NCBI GenBank assembly: GCA_034440635.1
Contig: JAOTON010000961.1
Location: forward strand, 434,001-498,000
Source of the DNA: Lepas anatifera
Lineage: Eukaryota > Arthropoda > Thecostraca > Lepadidae
Direction: 5' to 3'
Length of the DNA stretch: 64,000 nt
Shown: positions 1 to 13,099 of the stretch, piece by piece
Layout of the letters: each line of letters starts with the position of its first letter
Position numbering within the stretch: the first letter of the stretch is position 1
Position numbers and translations under genes: made by a program
The notes under the pieces: generated by a model
What the model was told of the DNA's origin: nothing
Databases searched by the model: none
What the model saw: the letters and a program-made list of their open reading frames with translations, nothing else

Positions 1-263
1 ACTTTGCCACATGCGGGGCGGCCGCTTGCTCCAGCCGGGCGCGGCTCTCTCACCTTATGAGGTTCCCTGCTTGGCTAGGGTTGTCAGAAAGGCTTTCAGG
101 ATCAGAGAGGAAACCTGGATAACATAAGACGCTCCATGTCATGAGCAACATGCTCTGACTGGAATTTTGCGCCCACACATTGACAGACAACAGATTGACA
201 GGTAGGACTAGTACACATGCTTCGTGTCTCTCAAAAGTGTAGCATCCATATCATGGAGGGAAG

Positions 264-1185
264 TTATAGAGAGACTCGCCCAGTGCAGACGCCAGCTTGG
301 CCTTGAAAGACTTTTTGATCGTTTTCGGATACTACATGATCCGGAAGGCTATTCCATACAGTAGCACAACTGATACCAAATGAACGCTTTCTCAAGTCTG
401 TGCGCACACGGGAGTGTTGAATTTTGTATCTGTGCCCTCTTAAGCCTGTGTAATCAGGGAGCTCAAATATATCGGCAGGTTCGATAGCACACTTCCCGTG
501 AAATATCCTCCAACACTGGATCAGATCTGCACGTAGCAGCCTTCCCTGGACAGAGTACTGCTTTAGGGCTTTCAGTCGAGATCTATAATCGAGGTTGGCT
601 AATCCGACCACCCTTTTAGTCCAAAGACGCTGTACAGATTCTAGGACTCGCAGGTCCCCAGAGTACCCTGCGTGCCACACACAAGAACAATATTCCATAA
701 TTGGCCGGATATGAGCGCTAAAGAGAGGCATCATGAAGTCAGGAGATCTACACACAGTGGTTTTTAATATGTTTTGAGCCAAGGCAGAGGCTTTGCGGGC
801 TGTGTTTGAGATATGTACATGGAACTTCAGGGGAGGAGTCAACCGTCACTCCCAAGTCAGAGTGGACTTGGGACTCTGGGGGACGGATCTTGCATTTACA
901 TGCTGGTGGCGCCCCCACAGTGGAGTGGTGGCGCCACTGTGTGGCTGCGTGGGCGTGTCCTGCGTCGGCGTGGGGGTACCTCCCCGTGGAGTGGTGGCGC
1001 CACCATGTGGCTGCGTGACCCGGCCTGGCTGGCGGGGCGCTGGCATCTGAGATTGTTTTATCATGCGGTTCCTGGAGTCTCGCTCGATTCTTAACCACGT
1101 TGGTTTTAGTGCCTACGAGCTTATCCTGTGATCGTTTTAGGGTTTCCTTCGTCGTACCCCATCTATTTATGGTGTACATCTTCAC
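264..1185 (-). pseudogene. Non-LTR retrotransposon reverse transcriptase, 3' remnant
   Basis: The minus-strand reading frame at 264-842 encodes the C-terminal (thumb and beyond) part of a CR1/Jockey-type reverse transcriptase. Visible signatures are IRPIMEYCSCVW, then LESVQRLWTKRVVGL and YRSRLKALKQYSVQGRLLRADL, the usual order after the RT palm. Upstream on the same strand the block LGVTVDSS lies in another frame near 834-880, and more RT-like sequence (YTINRWGTTKETLKRSQ) continues at about 1060-1185 beyond an inserted repeat. There is at least one frameshift and one insertion, and no 5' part, so the copy is dead and 5'-truncated. The family assignment to CR1/Jockey rather than another non-LTR clade is an inference from the short conserved blocks. 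Confidence 0.7.
890..1060. repeat. Insertion carrying GGTGGCGCCAC inverted motifs
   Basis: This GC-rich block interrupts the non-LTR reverse transcriptase remnant. It contains three copies of a palindromic core GGTGGCGCC(A/C)C, two of them preceded by GTGGAGT, and paired GTGGCTGCGTG motifs. The reverse transcriptase blocks on both sides suggest it inserted after the retrotransposon did. No coding potential is credible. Confidence 0.4.
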
Positions 1186-1359
1186 AAATATATGTATGGA
1201 TTCACAGTAGCACTTACAATTTGGATCAACCTGTGGTGCTTCTTTTGGAAGGAAGTTTTGATTTATAGGACCTTTTGATCGGGGTACTTATGATGTAGAT
1301 TAGCCTGCTGTGATTCTATCTGGTAGCATGTGTGAAGCCAGCTACCTTGTTACCTAATT

Positions 1360-1435
1360 ATTATGGAACACACACACACAAAGCAATAGTGCACACACAC
1401 GCAGCAGCAGCAGCACCAGCCACACAGCAGCACCC
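1360..1435. repeat. Simple repeats (CA)n and (CAG)n-like
   Basis: Short CACACA tract followed by GCAGCAGCAGCAC and CACACAG; an ordinary microsatellite cluster. Confidence 0.6.
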
Positions 1436-2817
1436 AGGGTAATAGAGAGCGGGTAGCCTGAAGATTGATGTTGATGTTGAGGATGAGATAAAATCGCAGG
1501 TACCTGAACTTTTGCATTCTGTTTGACTTTGGCAGATCCAGGGGGAGGCGCACCTCCCCTCCGATTGACCTGGAAGAATCCATGTTTGACCTTGCTCACA
1601 CAATACAATTTTGAGCCGGAAAATGACAATTTAACACGCTGTAAGTTATTTTTATTGCCGATTAGATTTCCCCTCCCCTCACACGTTGCAGACGACGAAT
1701 ATACATGCTATTCATATACATATACATAAACAAGACACACCACGCGATGTTGTGGAATGCTGCCGCCGCCGCGCGTCTTCTGCCTGTGTCAGGGGGCGGA
1801 CATGAGCTATTTCTCTAGAAGTTTGGGGATTTTTGAAGGTTCCATTTCTGGTTCTTAGAGACTTTTTCCAGAAAAAATTAACATGTAATTCCAATGGGAC
1901 TTCTTGCAGGGGTTTGGGGCACGGGCCAGTGGGAAAATATAAGTAGTGCTTAAGGATATATTTTTGGTTTTTAGTATGTAGAATTGATCAGGCTATCTTC
2001 TAGAGACATTTTTAAGTCCCTGACATGCTTTTATATCAAGTAAAATCCACGATGAATTTCATGATAATTCCTTCAGAATCCCGTTTCGAACCTGGCGCAG
2101 TTTTTTTCAAACCCAAATAAGAATAATTGTGTTATTCGGCCGGAAGAAATATATCCGCCACTTGTTCTGGAATTATGGTGCTGGTTACGTGTAGGATATA
2201 AACGAGCCGGGAATAAAATTAGAAAACCCAGTTTGTAATTAATATATTCATACAGGTATCTATATTTGAATGAGTGTAGGGAACATCAAAGGAATATCAG
2301 ATTTGTGGACAAGTGTACAGATGCATGCCAGTAAGAACGTTTATTTCTAGGTAGGTATGGGTCTGGTGAGCTTTGGGGAGAACACATTTTAGGTCATGAA
2401 CTGTACCATCTATTACATGGATTACTATGTTCCTGATGCTTTTAAGTGTAAGGAGGACTTTTAAGATGCATTGATCATGCTTGTGTGGACATACCATGAT
2501 AATAATTAGGGTACAGGTACCTACTAAGGCCAAGCAGCAACATTGAAGCTATTTCCAGTCTGTATAGGATTGACCAGAAGGTGGGATTGTGAGGCTGTTT
2601 ATTATATGCTGTCAGGGTTGGATGTTTATAAATTGGGTAAACTCTTCCAAGTCTTGTGAATCTGTGTAAAGATATGTTGCAATTGTATCATGGGTGTGAA
2701 ATTGAGATAGAAGTTCGATAAAACATATTTAGGCACTTATTACATATTTCATTTCAAATGAAGCTTTATTGAATTCCTGCACAATTCAAATGTTAAAAGA
2801 AAGATCTTGGGACCGTA

Positions 2818-3210
2818 CCAGTGGCGGATCCAAGGGGGGCGAAAAAGGCATTTGCCCCCGAAACGGAAAAGCTCAGGGAAAAACTATGTTTTTGCCCCCA
2901 AAAGTTATTGACCTCCTTTTTCCCACTCCTTTTTAGTTTATAAGCAATATTTTGATGCTTCAACTCTTAACTTCAAACAGAACCAGTTAATTTCAGTGTA
3001 AATACTGGGCCTCAGACTGGAAAAATTATCTTGAGCGCATATTTTTCATCTTGTTAAGTTTTTTTTGCTTTTCGCCTCAAATACCCAAAATTCTACCAGC
3101 AAGTGATATTGTAGAGCAGCTTTAACAGCCTGACATTTTTTTTTTTTTTGCTTTTTGACTTTTGACTTTGGTTTGCCCCTCCCAAACCGGCCGGCTAGAT
3201 CCGCCACTGG
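2818..3210. mobile_element. MITE with CCAGTGGCGGATC terminal inverted repeats
   Basis: The left end reads CCAGTGGCGGATCCAAG and the right end, reverse-complemented, reads CCAGTGGCGGATCTAGC, giving inverted termini of about 14 bases on a 393-base element. Subterminal CCCC/GGGG runs flank a T-rich, non-coding interior. This is a non-autonomous DNA transposon; the superfamily is unclear because no clean target duplication is visible. Related ends recur across the window. Confidence 0.65.
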
Positions 3211-3616
3211 ACACTACAGACCCTTTTTATACCTACGGGTATACTGTTAGTCTAAAAATGACAAATTGATAGGTCTAAATCCTAAGCTATGCCAACTTGT
3301 TGCTTATACCATAATAGTAAGGTTTTCTTTCTACATGCCTGCTCTGCAGCACCATGTATGGAATGTGATACTGAGGAGCTTTCACTTCTGTTTTAATGAC
3401 AGAATATACTTGTAATATGTCTGTTATTATTTTGGGTCGAAATTGTGAAACAGACTGCATACTGCTTATACTACATAGGTACTATTGCCAGCACTGGACT
3501 GCTAAACTTATTCCTTCATTTTTTCTGAACAAACAAAGAGCCCATAATTTGTTATTCATATTAATTTTTTATCATGCTATGACTCATTTATTAAAAAAAA
3601 TATATACATTTTATAT

Positions 3617-3655
3617 ATATATATATATATATACATATGTAATATGTATATACAT
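3617..3655. repeat. (AT)n microsatellite
   Basis: Alternating AT run followed by ATACATATGTAATATGTATATAC, low complexity. Confidence 0.8.
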
Positions 3656-4549
3656 GATATTACATTGTGTGGTAAAAAAGGTTGTTTGTGTCAGCATGTA
3701 GGGGCTAGGCTTTGATGAAATATTAATCATGTCGAACAATGGCAAGTATCCAATGGAGCAAGCATGACATTACACAATGCCTGTGTGGCTGTATTTAAGA
3801 ATGTTTGTGTTTCCTGATTCTATCTGGGACTGATTTAGCAGTGACTACTTCCGGAAAACTGTGAATTTGTCTTCTTTTCTGACACCCTATGTACACTCCA
3901 ACGGTTGTGAGTGGCTGCCTCTGCTATGGCAGTGTTATTATAACTGCTACTACTGATATGATAACTGCTATATTTGTACTCCTGATGCCAGGAAAACAAA
4001 TTGCTGTATTTACTTGCTGCCGGCATTTCATTGATCCATCAGCCGATGGATCTTGTATTCTTATGCCCTTTTCACTTCCCCTCCCTCCTTGTTTCCCCAA
4101 CAGTTGCACCCACACGTTTCCCTAGCCGCCGCCGTGCTCGTGCACTCTATTGTAATACAATGTTGCAAACGTGCATGGTGCCCGATCCGGTCACCCGAAT
4201 CCACGAGACATTTGAGCTCCACAATTAGGTGTGCCATCTGCACGCGTGGGTCGTCGGCCTCCTACGCTCCGTCCGTGGCTCGCTCGTCCGTTGCGCTGCC
4301 CCTCCCCCTTGCCGTACATGCCCGTTGCTTTGCGCCCGTCTTCTCGGGGCCCGCTCACCCCGGCATATCTGAAATCACCTTCCAATTTTTTTGTTTTCAT
4401 TTCTGTGGCAATTTTTTCCCCTCTGAAATGTATTGTGTTTGGGATGTTTTTTTTGGTGGGGGGGGGGGTACCTGAATACATGTATGAAAGTACTGTATTT
4501 TTTTGTAGCAAGTTCTATTTCTGCTGACTTTCAAGTTTCATCTTAAGAT

Positions 4550-7500
4550 CCGTCTATATGATCCGACAATTTGATCCAGGGGTGTAACTGCGAAAAATTT
4601 AGGGTGCTTTTTCCTAGCCGACCCATACAATTTTACGGGCAGTGTTAGATTAAAAACGTTAAAAGAGTAAAAGAACGTTAAAAACCTTGAAATTTTGTCG
4701 AAACATCTATAAATACTTTTTTATTTATTTGCACTCCACACTTCCCCCTCGGGCCGAAAAATACTTTGGCCCTCTGGTTTGAGCGTCTGAAGGAGCATGA
4801 CCCTAATTCCCCCCTGATCCGCCAGTGACTGGACATACACCCAAAAAATCATGGTAGCGGCCACAACCCTAACTTTCGGACTATGGGGGCAGTGCCCACC
4901 ATTTTCCAGCCGTTCCCGTACCTTGTTTTCAGCAACAAATCAAGCGATAAGCCGAGTCATCTTTGGTCCCACCAACGTCGACGACCCTTTCCCACAACTT
5001 CAAAATAGTTCCTGCGCCTATGCTGTAAGCTTCTTGCTCATCAAAGGTTAAAGCTCGAAAAGCAGCAAACGTGCAAAAAAACAAAAATGATCTGACCTCA
5101 GGTCAGGTCAAGGTTACTTTTTAACATAGCATAGTCAATATGCATATCAATGAACTCGCAGTAGCAATCTGAACGCAATAATATCAAAATAAAAGATTTT
5201 TCATCATTTCGAAGTTATTGACCTAAGCCTGAAAACTGCTTAAATCGCCCCATATCCGCCCGGGTGGGGGTCTTTTTATACCCCCTCGGGTTTTTCCAAA
5301 GTGACCAAAAAACGGCGCGCAGCGCCGCCAAACCTAGTATAGCTGTTTCTCCATCATTTTTACATCTTTCCTGAACATTTTAGCTCAAGGTCATATCAGG
5401 TCAGGTCACCAGGCCAGGCGAAGTGACCTCACCCCAAAAATGTTTAGGGTCGCATAACTAAGGGAAGGGTTAATCGATCAAGTTGAAACTCATACCACAT
5501 CTTGGGCCCACCAGGAGCTACAACATTTGTTCCGGGATTTTCGATATTGGTGACCTAAGGTCATGTGCAGAGCATGACCTCCCCATTGTAAATAGATGGG
5601 GAAAATCACGAAATGAGCTTTTCTCAGTAAGTATGGATGGAATCAACTTCAAACATCGGTTGCGACTTGCTCTCAGCCCATTTCTGAAGCTGATACCAAA
5701 CTTTTTGACTTGTGACCTTTAAAAAGGTCACCTTAGGTCAAATAAGCATTTTTTGGTGTTTTTCTCTATAAATTTTGAATAAACTACGATAGAGCTTTTA
5801 TTTTGTCACCAAAGTGTTTGTATAGTCACTGGAAGTCAAATGATATACATCATGACTATACCAGGTCAAGTTGGGTCAGACCGTTGACCTGGGTCAGGTC
5901 AAATTCTTAACTTTGACCTGGCATAGCAATATCATATATCATTCGATTCGTATTGACGAGAGGATTGCAATGGTGCATAAACTATGGCTGTATCTTGTTT
6001 GGTTTGGAAGCTATTAGCGAAAAAGTAAACGCCCTTATGCATGGGTGGCTATGGACATTCCCAAGAATATGCCCAATATTTAGTGACCTGTAGCTCCCTA
6101 GGCTTTGACCTGACACGAAAATGAATGCCATTGTAATGAAAGCGCATCTCAAGAGCTTTCGAATGGTGTTAGAAAAATGTTTCTAGCTATCATAGTTTCT
6201 GAGATATATGAGGTTTTCTTAATACACCTCATATTAGCGATTTTGACCTATTTGGACCTCTGGTGACCTTGATATTGTCCTGACAACAAAAATGACTGAA
6301 GTATTTTCGATATCATTTTTGACGAGCTTTCGATTGCCGTTTTGCGCTTTTTTCTAGCTCTCTTAGTTTTTGAGATCGTGGGGGTCTTTTTTAGCCCCCC
6401 ACCAGGGCGAAGGTGGCTCGTACCCGCCACCGGGGCAAGGGATATGACTTCTCAGAGGTCACATGTAAAACATTGCAGCATGAACCTAGAAAGGGGCCCA
6501 GGATACTACGGTTAGGATAATATGCAGTTATTCTCAGCTGTATCTACACAAATACAGCCCAATTTCTGTTTTCCCCTTTATTTCCAATGGAGAGGTCATG
6601 GTCCATACTTGACCTTAGGTCATCGATATGAAAAATCCCGGAATATATTCTGTAGCACTCGGTGGGGCCATTATGTGGTATAAGTTTCAATCCCATATAT
6701 GTACTTGTTTCTTACGTATGCCACCTTAAACGTTTTTTTTAGGTGAGGTCACTTGACCTGTAATGGTGAACTGACCCTAATGATACAACCGTAAAATTTT
6801 GAGAAAAGTTGCAAAATTGATCGAGAAGGCGTGCCGAGTACGGCGGCGCTTTGCGCCGCCATTTTTTCGTGCTGCCGGAAAAACCCGAGGGGGTAATCAA
6901 ACACGCCCCGCCAGGGCGATAGTTAATAGCCAAACAGGTCGAAAACTGCGTTAAGCTAGAGCCATAATTTAGGCGAATCCTCTCGTTACGGCGAATAAAA
7001 TTATGTATGGTATAAACATGCTGTGTCAAAATCTAGGAATGACCAAACCAAAGGTCAGGTCAAGAGCGTTATCTGGTCTGACATAATCGATATGCATACC
7101 AATCGACTCGTAATGACAATTTAAGAAAAATGGTACTAACGTGAAATCTCTATCATCATTTCTTGCCAAGTTGTCCTGCGAAGTTGTCCGGGTTTCCTGC
7201 GAACCCATGTCTAAAAAAGGCTTAAATAGTCCCGAATGACCTTACAGAGATCACAGATCAAACATGTCAAGTTGGACCTTTGGGGTGGTCCAATATACTT
7301 ATACTATGTGAACAGGAATCTACTTTAACCCTTTCCCTACTGGAGGTATTTTAATCCCTCGCCCTGCCAGAGGATCGATTCGACCTCCCAACGCTTGAAA
7401 ACTAAGAAAGGTGGAAAAACGCGGTAAAGCTTAGCGTGTTGCCCGAGACCTAAACTCTCCGACGGTGGAAAATTATTTTTACCCTAGGTTAACTAGTGAC

Positions 7501-8060
7501 CTTGTGATGTCACAAAATGGTGAAATTGTGACACATTTAGAAAATTCCTTATAATTCGGGAATCAATGGGCCTGGAATAAAGCCCGATGTGTCAATGTGT
7601 TTGTCTTGATGCAAGGAATTCAACAAAATGCGGCATGGGCTTGTAAGGTCACACGTGACCTTGACTTAGGTCCATCATGATCAAAGTCAGGTCGCATACC
7701 ATTCAAACCCTTGGGTGATGCTCGTCACTATGATGCCAAATTCATTGCTGCATCTTGTCCCGTTTATGAGAATTCAACAGCTTCTAAAACTCACCAGCTT
7801 CTAAAATTCGCCAACAGCTTCTAAAACGGTAACCTTTGCTGACCTTTGGGGAGCCCTGGTGCCTTCGTTATGGACTTGACCTTAAAATGGATCACATATT
7901 CCAGATTTCCTTTTCAGGAGCTTTCGAATGTTGTTTAGAAACTTGGTCTAACTATTCTGGAAGCCGAGCAACTCCCAGTTTTTTCAGGCTTATTTCTAGG
8001 GCCAAATTGTCTTGCATGGGCTTAGAAATGACGTCATAACTCGGTGACCCAACATGACAT
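4550..8060. repeat. Region dense in AGGTCA/TGACCT half-sites (old transposon cluster)
   Basis: About 3.5 kb without a credible gene. AGGTCA or its complement occurs repeatedly, often as overlapping pairs such as CAGGTCAGGTCA or as CAAGGTCA, for example near 5095, 5390, 5705, 5880, 6245, 6600, 6750, 7060 and 7670. The composition matches the TTAA-flanked elements near 24.5, 59.7 and 61.5 kb, so the region is best read as several old or nested members of one transposon lineage. Open frames here are short and lack recognisable domains. Confidence 0.55.
5240..6926. mobile_element. TTAA-flanked element with about 80-base terminal inverted repeats
   Basis: TTAA at 5240-5243 and 6923-6926 bounds a 1.7-kb block. 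The left end contains a run of CCCCCTCGGGTTTTTCC followed by AAAAAACGGC and GCAGCGCCGCC. The right end carries the same modules in inverted order (GGCGGCGC, then GGAAAAACCCGAGGGGG, then GCCAGGGCGAT). The interior is full of AGGTCA half-sites and has no transposase frame. Four-base TTAA targets suggest mobilisation by a piggyBac-type transposase, which is an inference. Confidence 0.55.
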
Positions 8061-8467
8061 TGACTTGAAATTTTGTCAAGACGTTTCAAATTAATTTTTA
8101 TACAATCTCCACGCAGCATTGGGCTAAACTAGTCTGTTTTTGTATGTCATCGTGAAGAGGAAGATGAAAAGCAGAGTGTGGGATGTCACGGGCACGTCGA
8201 ACCCGACGAAAACTGGCTGTTTCCAGCCTCCACAGATCGAACGCACCTTCAAATGCAGGAATCAAGGATAATGGCAATATGTATCTGTATATTTTACAGC
8301 TTCAACAGGCACCGACACCCAATTAGTAATGCAGTCATGTTACATATAACAGCGTAGTCCAACGATTATTCAAATAACATGGGTATACCACACACACATG
8401 CACACATGTACTAACACGCATTAAGTAAAAACTACTAAAAAGCTGTTTCGGAAATGTGCTGATATGC

Positions 8468-8525
8468 TTAACCCTCGCCCCATCGGGGGCATCGGTGCCC
8501 CCCCCGAAGGTTTTCTCGAACAACT
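8468..8525. repeat. Solo terminal repeat of the TTAA/CCC(T/G)CGCCCC family
   Basis: TTAACCCTCGCCCCATCGGG followed by a short CATCGGTGCC palindrome and AAGGTTTTC matches the end module of the elements at 24.5, 59.7 and 61.5 kb. No matching opposite end was seen nearby, so this is a fragment or a highly diverged copy. Confidence 0.5.
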
Positions 8526-9476
8526 AGGTACTACCATATTAATAGGCTTCAAGGGCTTCAATTGGCCAATGTGCCACATTCCATTTAATGAAGTTCGGTG
8601 GTGCAATTTAAGTTCAAGCGCCGATGCCCCAGTCTTATCTCACGAATATAAACACATTCGCTTATCGTTCAGTGTTGTCACACCGTTTTGCCTTCTGCTC
8701 GGTTACGCTACTTTCTTCACAGCACTTAATTCACGAAATTAGACCGGCGTTGCATAAACCAGTCGTTGATGGTTCTCGCTAGTGAATCCCGGCCTGATCG
8801 AGCATGGGCAGCAGTATATCGCCACATGACTCTCTCAGACACAGGCTCACAATAGCAAGATAGGAGATATGTTCAGATTTCTTGATCCTACAAAACGTCT
8901 GAAAAAGAAAATTCATTGGGAAGCACCGGAGACTCCTTGTTTTTGGAATCGTGCCGAAAGAGTTCGTTAAATTTGTAAAAACATACAAAACTCCGATTTC
9001 ATCTTCAGCATTAACAACATCTAGGCGGCATGATACGAGCGACTTAAAGTAAGGTCATTCCATGTCAACTCGACACACCAAGTGCCAATTTTTACACGGC
9101 ACCATCTCGGATCTTTATGATACTTTGCATACAGGGTTATCGTGGGCTGGGAACACGAATATGAGAATATTAGGAACTTACCTCACATATTTTCGGATAT
9201 ATGATGATGACAATATTTGCTAAATGCTGTTGCATTCCCGTCTAAGCCATACCATGACCTCAAAGCGGTTTTAAAAATTTGCATTGTGCAAGCCGGTGGC
9301 CATCAAAATAAAGGTATGCATCCTTCTTTCAAATATTTACGAAAATTAGGCGATAGCCGTAATATTTAAAAAAAGAGGAAATCTGAGTGGGTGCCGTGTA
9401 CTCAGTGTGTCGAGTTGGCATGGGGTGACCCAATACCAGAGGTCTCTCCACCAAGAAGTCCGGATCCTCTACTTAC

Positions 9477-9792
9477 CATGATTACTTGGGCCTGCTTATA
9501 AGGTCCGATGACAACGTCACACACTGGGTCGTAGCTCATCTTAGTGTCCACAGACATTTCGTCGAAGAGGATGGCGCAGTTCCGTTGGAGCGGCGGCATG
9601 TCCCGGGCTGCACCTTCCAAGAACCGCAGTAGCCCGTCGAAGGTACCAGGAATCACATGGAAGCCTGCCACCCACCGTCTGAGGCATCGAGAGGAGGGCA
9701 GGGGCCACCTGCAGCATTGTAGCAAGTGTTAGCTTCTTGGGGAGTAGTGGATATGGGTTCCGAAAATGTAATGGCTGTTGATCGGAGGTCAT
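9477..9792 (-). pseudogene. P-element/THAP9-type transposase fragment
   Basis: The minus-strand translation contains LPSSRCLRRWVAGF, then a glycine and hydrophobic stretch, then CAILFDEMSVDTKMSYDP. This is the order of the N-terminal core of P-element-like transposases, where LPSxxTLxRW is followed by the FDEMS block. Upstream coding (NPYPLLPKKLTLATML) continues in another frame, implying a frameshift near 9725. The frame reads into an ATG|GTAAGT 5' splice site at 9477/9476, so the source gene probably had an intron here. No further exons were found. It is a fragment; function as a transposase is not expected. Confidence 0.6.
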
Positions 9793-9799
9793 AGTTCTT

Positions 9800-12600
9800 C
9801 AGTGAATTTTTAGGGGTTTCAATGCACTTAGGGTCGTCTCAAAAATGTATTGTGACGATTGAACAAAACATATGATACAATCTGCAAATGGATCGTCCAA
9901 TATGACTTCAACTTAATGTTTTCTTTACAGGTCCCATAAAAACCCATATATACCAGCATATTATTAAATGATAAACTATTGATATCAAAGCGGTTCAAGA
10001 AGGCTGTAAAAGGCTATAGAGCCAGCCAAAATTTGTGTTTGCCGTTTGTTTCATAATGTTTGTTTGTTAGTCGAGTGGACCAAAGTTGTAATTTTCTGAG
10101 TACAAATATGGTTGCAACATTGACCACCCCCACTGTAACAAAATATTGGGCATGGAACAGGGTTAATTTTTTATGTTTTACTAAAAGCTGCATCCTCCAT
10201 GCTCACATGGTTTATTTGGTTATACCTCTTACCTGAAATGCCCCATACATTATCCTAGCAAAATAAGTTTTTTGTCATAAAATAAAGCAATTTATCTGTA
10301 AAGCACCTACTACTTCCTGTAGTCACTAAAACTATGGCTCTCCTTATCAGTATGCAGTACACATAGTGGACCATCTCTCCCACCATAATTTTTGGCAGAG
10401 CACCCCATCAAAACCTTTCCAGAAAATTTAACATTTTTTGGTGGCGGACCAAGGTTGGGCCCATGGACCAAAGTTGCTCAGTTTTAAGGTTCCAAAAATA
10501 ATTTGGATTTCAGTAAGATAACCTCTCCAATGTATAACTTACCTAACGTTTTTCAGCCACTTCCTTTTTGCTTGGCATCTCTCAGAAAATAGAAAAACTT
10601 GAAGCAGTTTCTACAACTGTGATGAGAACATTTGGGAACAAAACAAAAGGTATTATTCTTATTCTGCAAAATAATAATTATGGGTTAAAGAAGGCCAGGG
10701 GACCGGGTTAGAAGGTTGAAAGAGCATCTCAGTCTCCCACCACACCAGTCTACAAAGTATAGCAACAACCCTGACCAAGCACAGCAGCTACACAGAGTAA
10801 CTACAATCCCCGCACTGGTTGAAATTTTTGGGTACCTGAATGATTTATGTGCTGCCTTTTTAGTATCAATATATGTAAATGGTTTCAATTCACATCAAAC
10901 GTCCCCACCCCTGGGAATGTACAAGACATCAACATTTTACCCCAGTCTGCGAAGTACGGCAGCAGGCCAGACGAGTCACACCAGCCATCTAAAATTCTCG
11001 CACTGCCAGCCACCAAAAATTCACACCAATCTGCCATATACCAGGGAGAAAAACATACTCATTCCTACCCACACGATGCAATGCTACCTCTCTTATTAGT
11101 TAGTTAGTTGAGGACTTTTTATAAGGCCCCCTCCTATGTCTTTATACCCATTTAACCATTATTTGTTTTGCTTCCAGTGTCACCCCCTCGAAACAGTCTC
11201 ACAAATTCGCACCAGGTTGATAAAATTCTCACCACTCGCTCCTGTCTCCAAGGGCACTCGCACCAACGAGATCTCGTCGAAAATGCCATACTTTGCACGC
11301 TGGATTTTCCCCACTGTTCACGACTTTCATAGCCCATCAGAATAATAAAACAGTAAAAAACGAGTATCTAATCCAAAATATCGAAACATAATGACGAAAC
11401 AAAGACAAGAAAGAGATAATAACATAATAGTTTCTTGCATTTAGCCCGCTGGCTGCTGGACAAGCACCACATTATAACACAACGCCGTTGTTGTTTTGTA
11501 ACAACAATGATTCTCAGAAAAAATTTCCATAAAGCACAAATTACCAGACATCTTCTGCAGGGAAATCATTTAGACCTCTGGTTTTCCATGAAAAACCGTC
11601 AGGAAACCATCAAAAGATAGGGGTTTTCACCTCTAGAACGTGGTTCTTAGAGGTATTTTTTCGAAAATTTTAACACGTAATGTCAATGGGAGAATTTGTA
11701 AGGGTTTGCTGGACGCGTGATTTTGACCAAACCATGACGTTTAAGCTCAATTTTTTTGCCGATCCATAGAAAGCAAACTCCGTTCTTTCTTTTAAAACCA
11801 ATTTTAGTGTTATTTTTTAGGTTTATAATAACGAATAACTTGCTCAAATATGTGCTATAATCCTCTAGATATCCGCTTCGAGTAGAATGCCAGACTGCTC
11901 AACCAATCAGAAGGCTGAATGCTACCATATGCTGCCAGAACCCTCCAAAATGCTACCATACCCTCAAATGCTGCCACGTAAGGCAGTCAGCTGGCTGTCA
12001 TGTCCGAACCGTATCTATAGGAACCGTGGCCTGTGTGATGGGTTTATTTTGTTGTCAAGAAATGCCAGATCTGAGGGCTTTAGTAGTCTGTTCTAAATAA
12101 TAATTATAACCCTCTAAATTTGGGCCAGCGTAGGTGGTAGCGGTAGAGTGCCAGTATTTCAAGGGAGGGGTATTTGGACACTGGGGGTGTCTTCCTAGTT
12201 CCTAGTGTCCAGGGGCGCGACTTTGGAATTTTTACTAGAGGTGGAAATACTTAGGCACAAGCAGGTAATATGGAGGGAATGAAAAACCCAGGTCGGGCCC
12301 AAAATTCTGGGAGACGTTACCCTGATTTGCGCTGGCGACTGGACATATGTCCCCTCGCTTTCGATGCCCATGCCAGCGTTCGTTAAGTTCTCAGGAACTG
12401 CGCGTCTGTTTATGTTCGTTGGATGATTCTAGCGCGCTTTGATCAGCGCCTTCGGCCATTTGGAACCCTTTTCTCTCACAAGGAAATAACTGTTCTGCAT
12501 TTTTTCCGCACATTGCTGATCCCATCTTCTACGGATTACACCATGGCGTAGTCCGTACACCCATTGGGGTGGACCGCGATCATTTGGCTCGACTGAGAAA
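9800..12600. other. No gene recognised
   Basis: AT-rich, non-coding-looking sequence. Open frames are short, lack domain signatures and show no splice-consistent continuation. Scattered CTCTAGAA and AACCCTCTA motifs hint at repeat fragments, but no boundaries could be drawn. Confidence 0.5.
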
Positions 12601-12639
12601 TCGTGAACAGGAACTGACATATTTAACCCCAAGACAGCC

Positions 12640-12845
12640 ACTGGCGTATTTAAGGGGGTCAAAGGAACCTTGCCCCCTCCCCTCCGAAGCCAAACATAGT
12701 ATATTTTGCCACCCCCCAAAAGGACCACATCTAAGCTGTTTTTCTTTCAAAATGTTATGTCTTCGCGATTTTTTCTCAATTTAGCCCTCTCACAAAACGT
12801 TGGTTTGGTCCCCTCAAAAGAAAGTTGCTCCTGGATTCGCCAATG
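12640..12845. mobile_element. Short inverted-repeat element, GGCGTATTTAAGGGGG type
   Basis: Begins CCACTGGCGTATTTAAGGGG and ends GGATTCGCCAATG. The ends are imperfectly inverted and the interior has CCCC/GGGG runs, as in other window MITEs with GGCGGATCC-type ends. Non-coding. Confidence 0.4.
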
Positions 12846-13099
12846 AAGACTGCAGAGGAAGCCCCAGCGCGCGGCCCGGCTGCTATGTTGTGGTTGCCGA
12901 CACATGAAAGGGATTGGTAGATTTCTAAGAAATCGACTAGACGCAAAAACATGAGCAAATCGGGATGCTTATCAAAGACAACAAAAACTACACCGTAGGT
13001 TGACCAAAACATAACCTTTCCAATTTTCGTTCATCTCGCAGAGCATGTAGGACCAATTTCACTTAGATACGTCCCAGCACACACACTGTCCAACACATA

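Noticed and set aside
4053..4527. Overlapping open frames on both strands near 4.0-4.5 kb
   Set aside because: No motif, no splice support and low-complexity edges including a G run.
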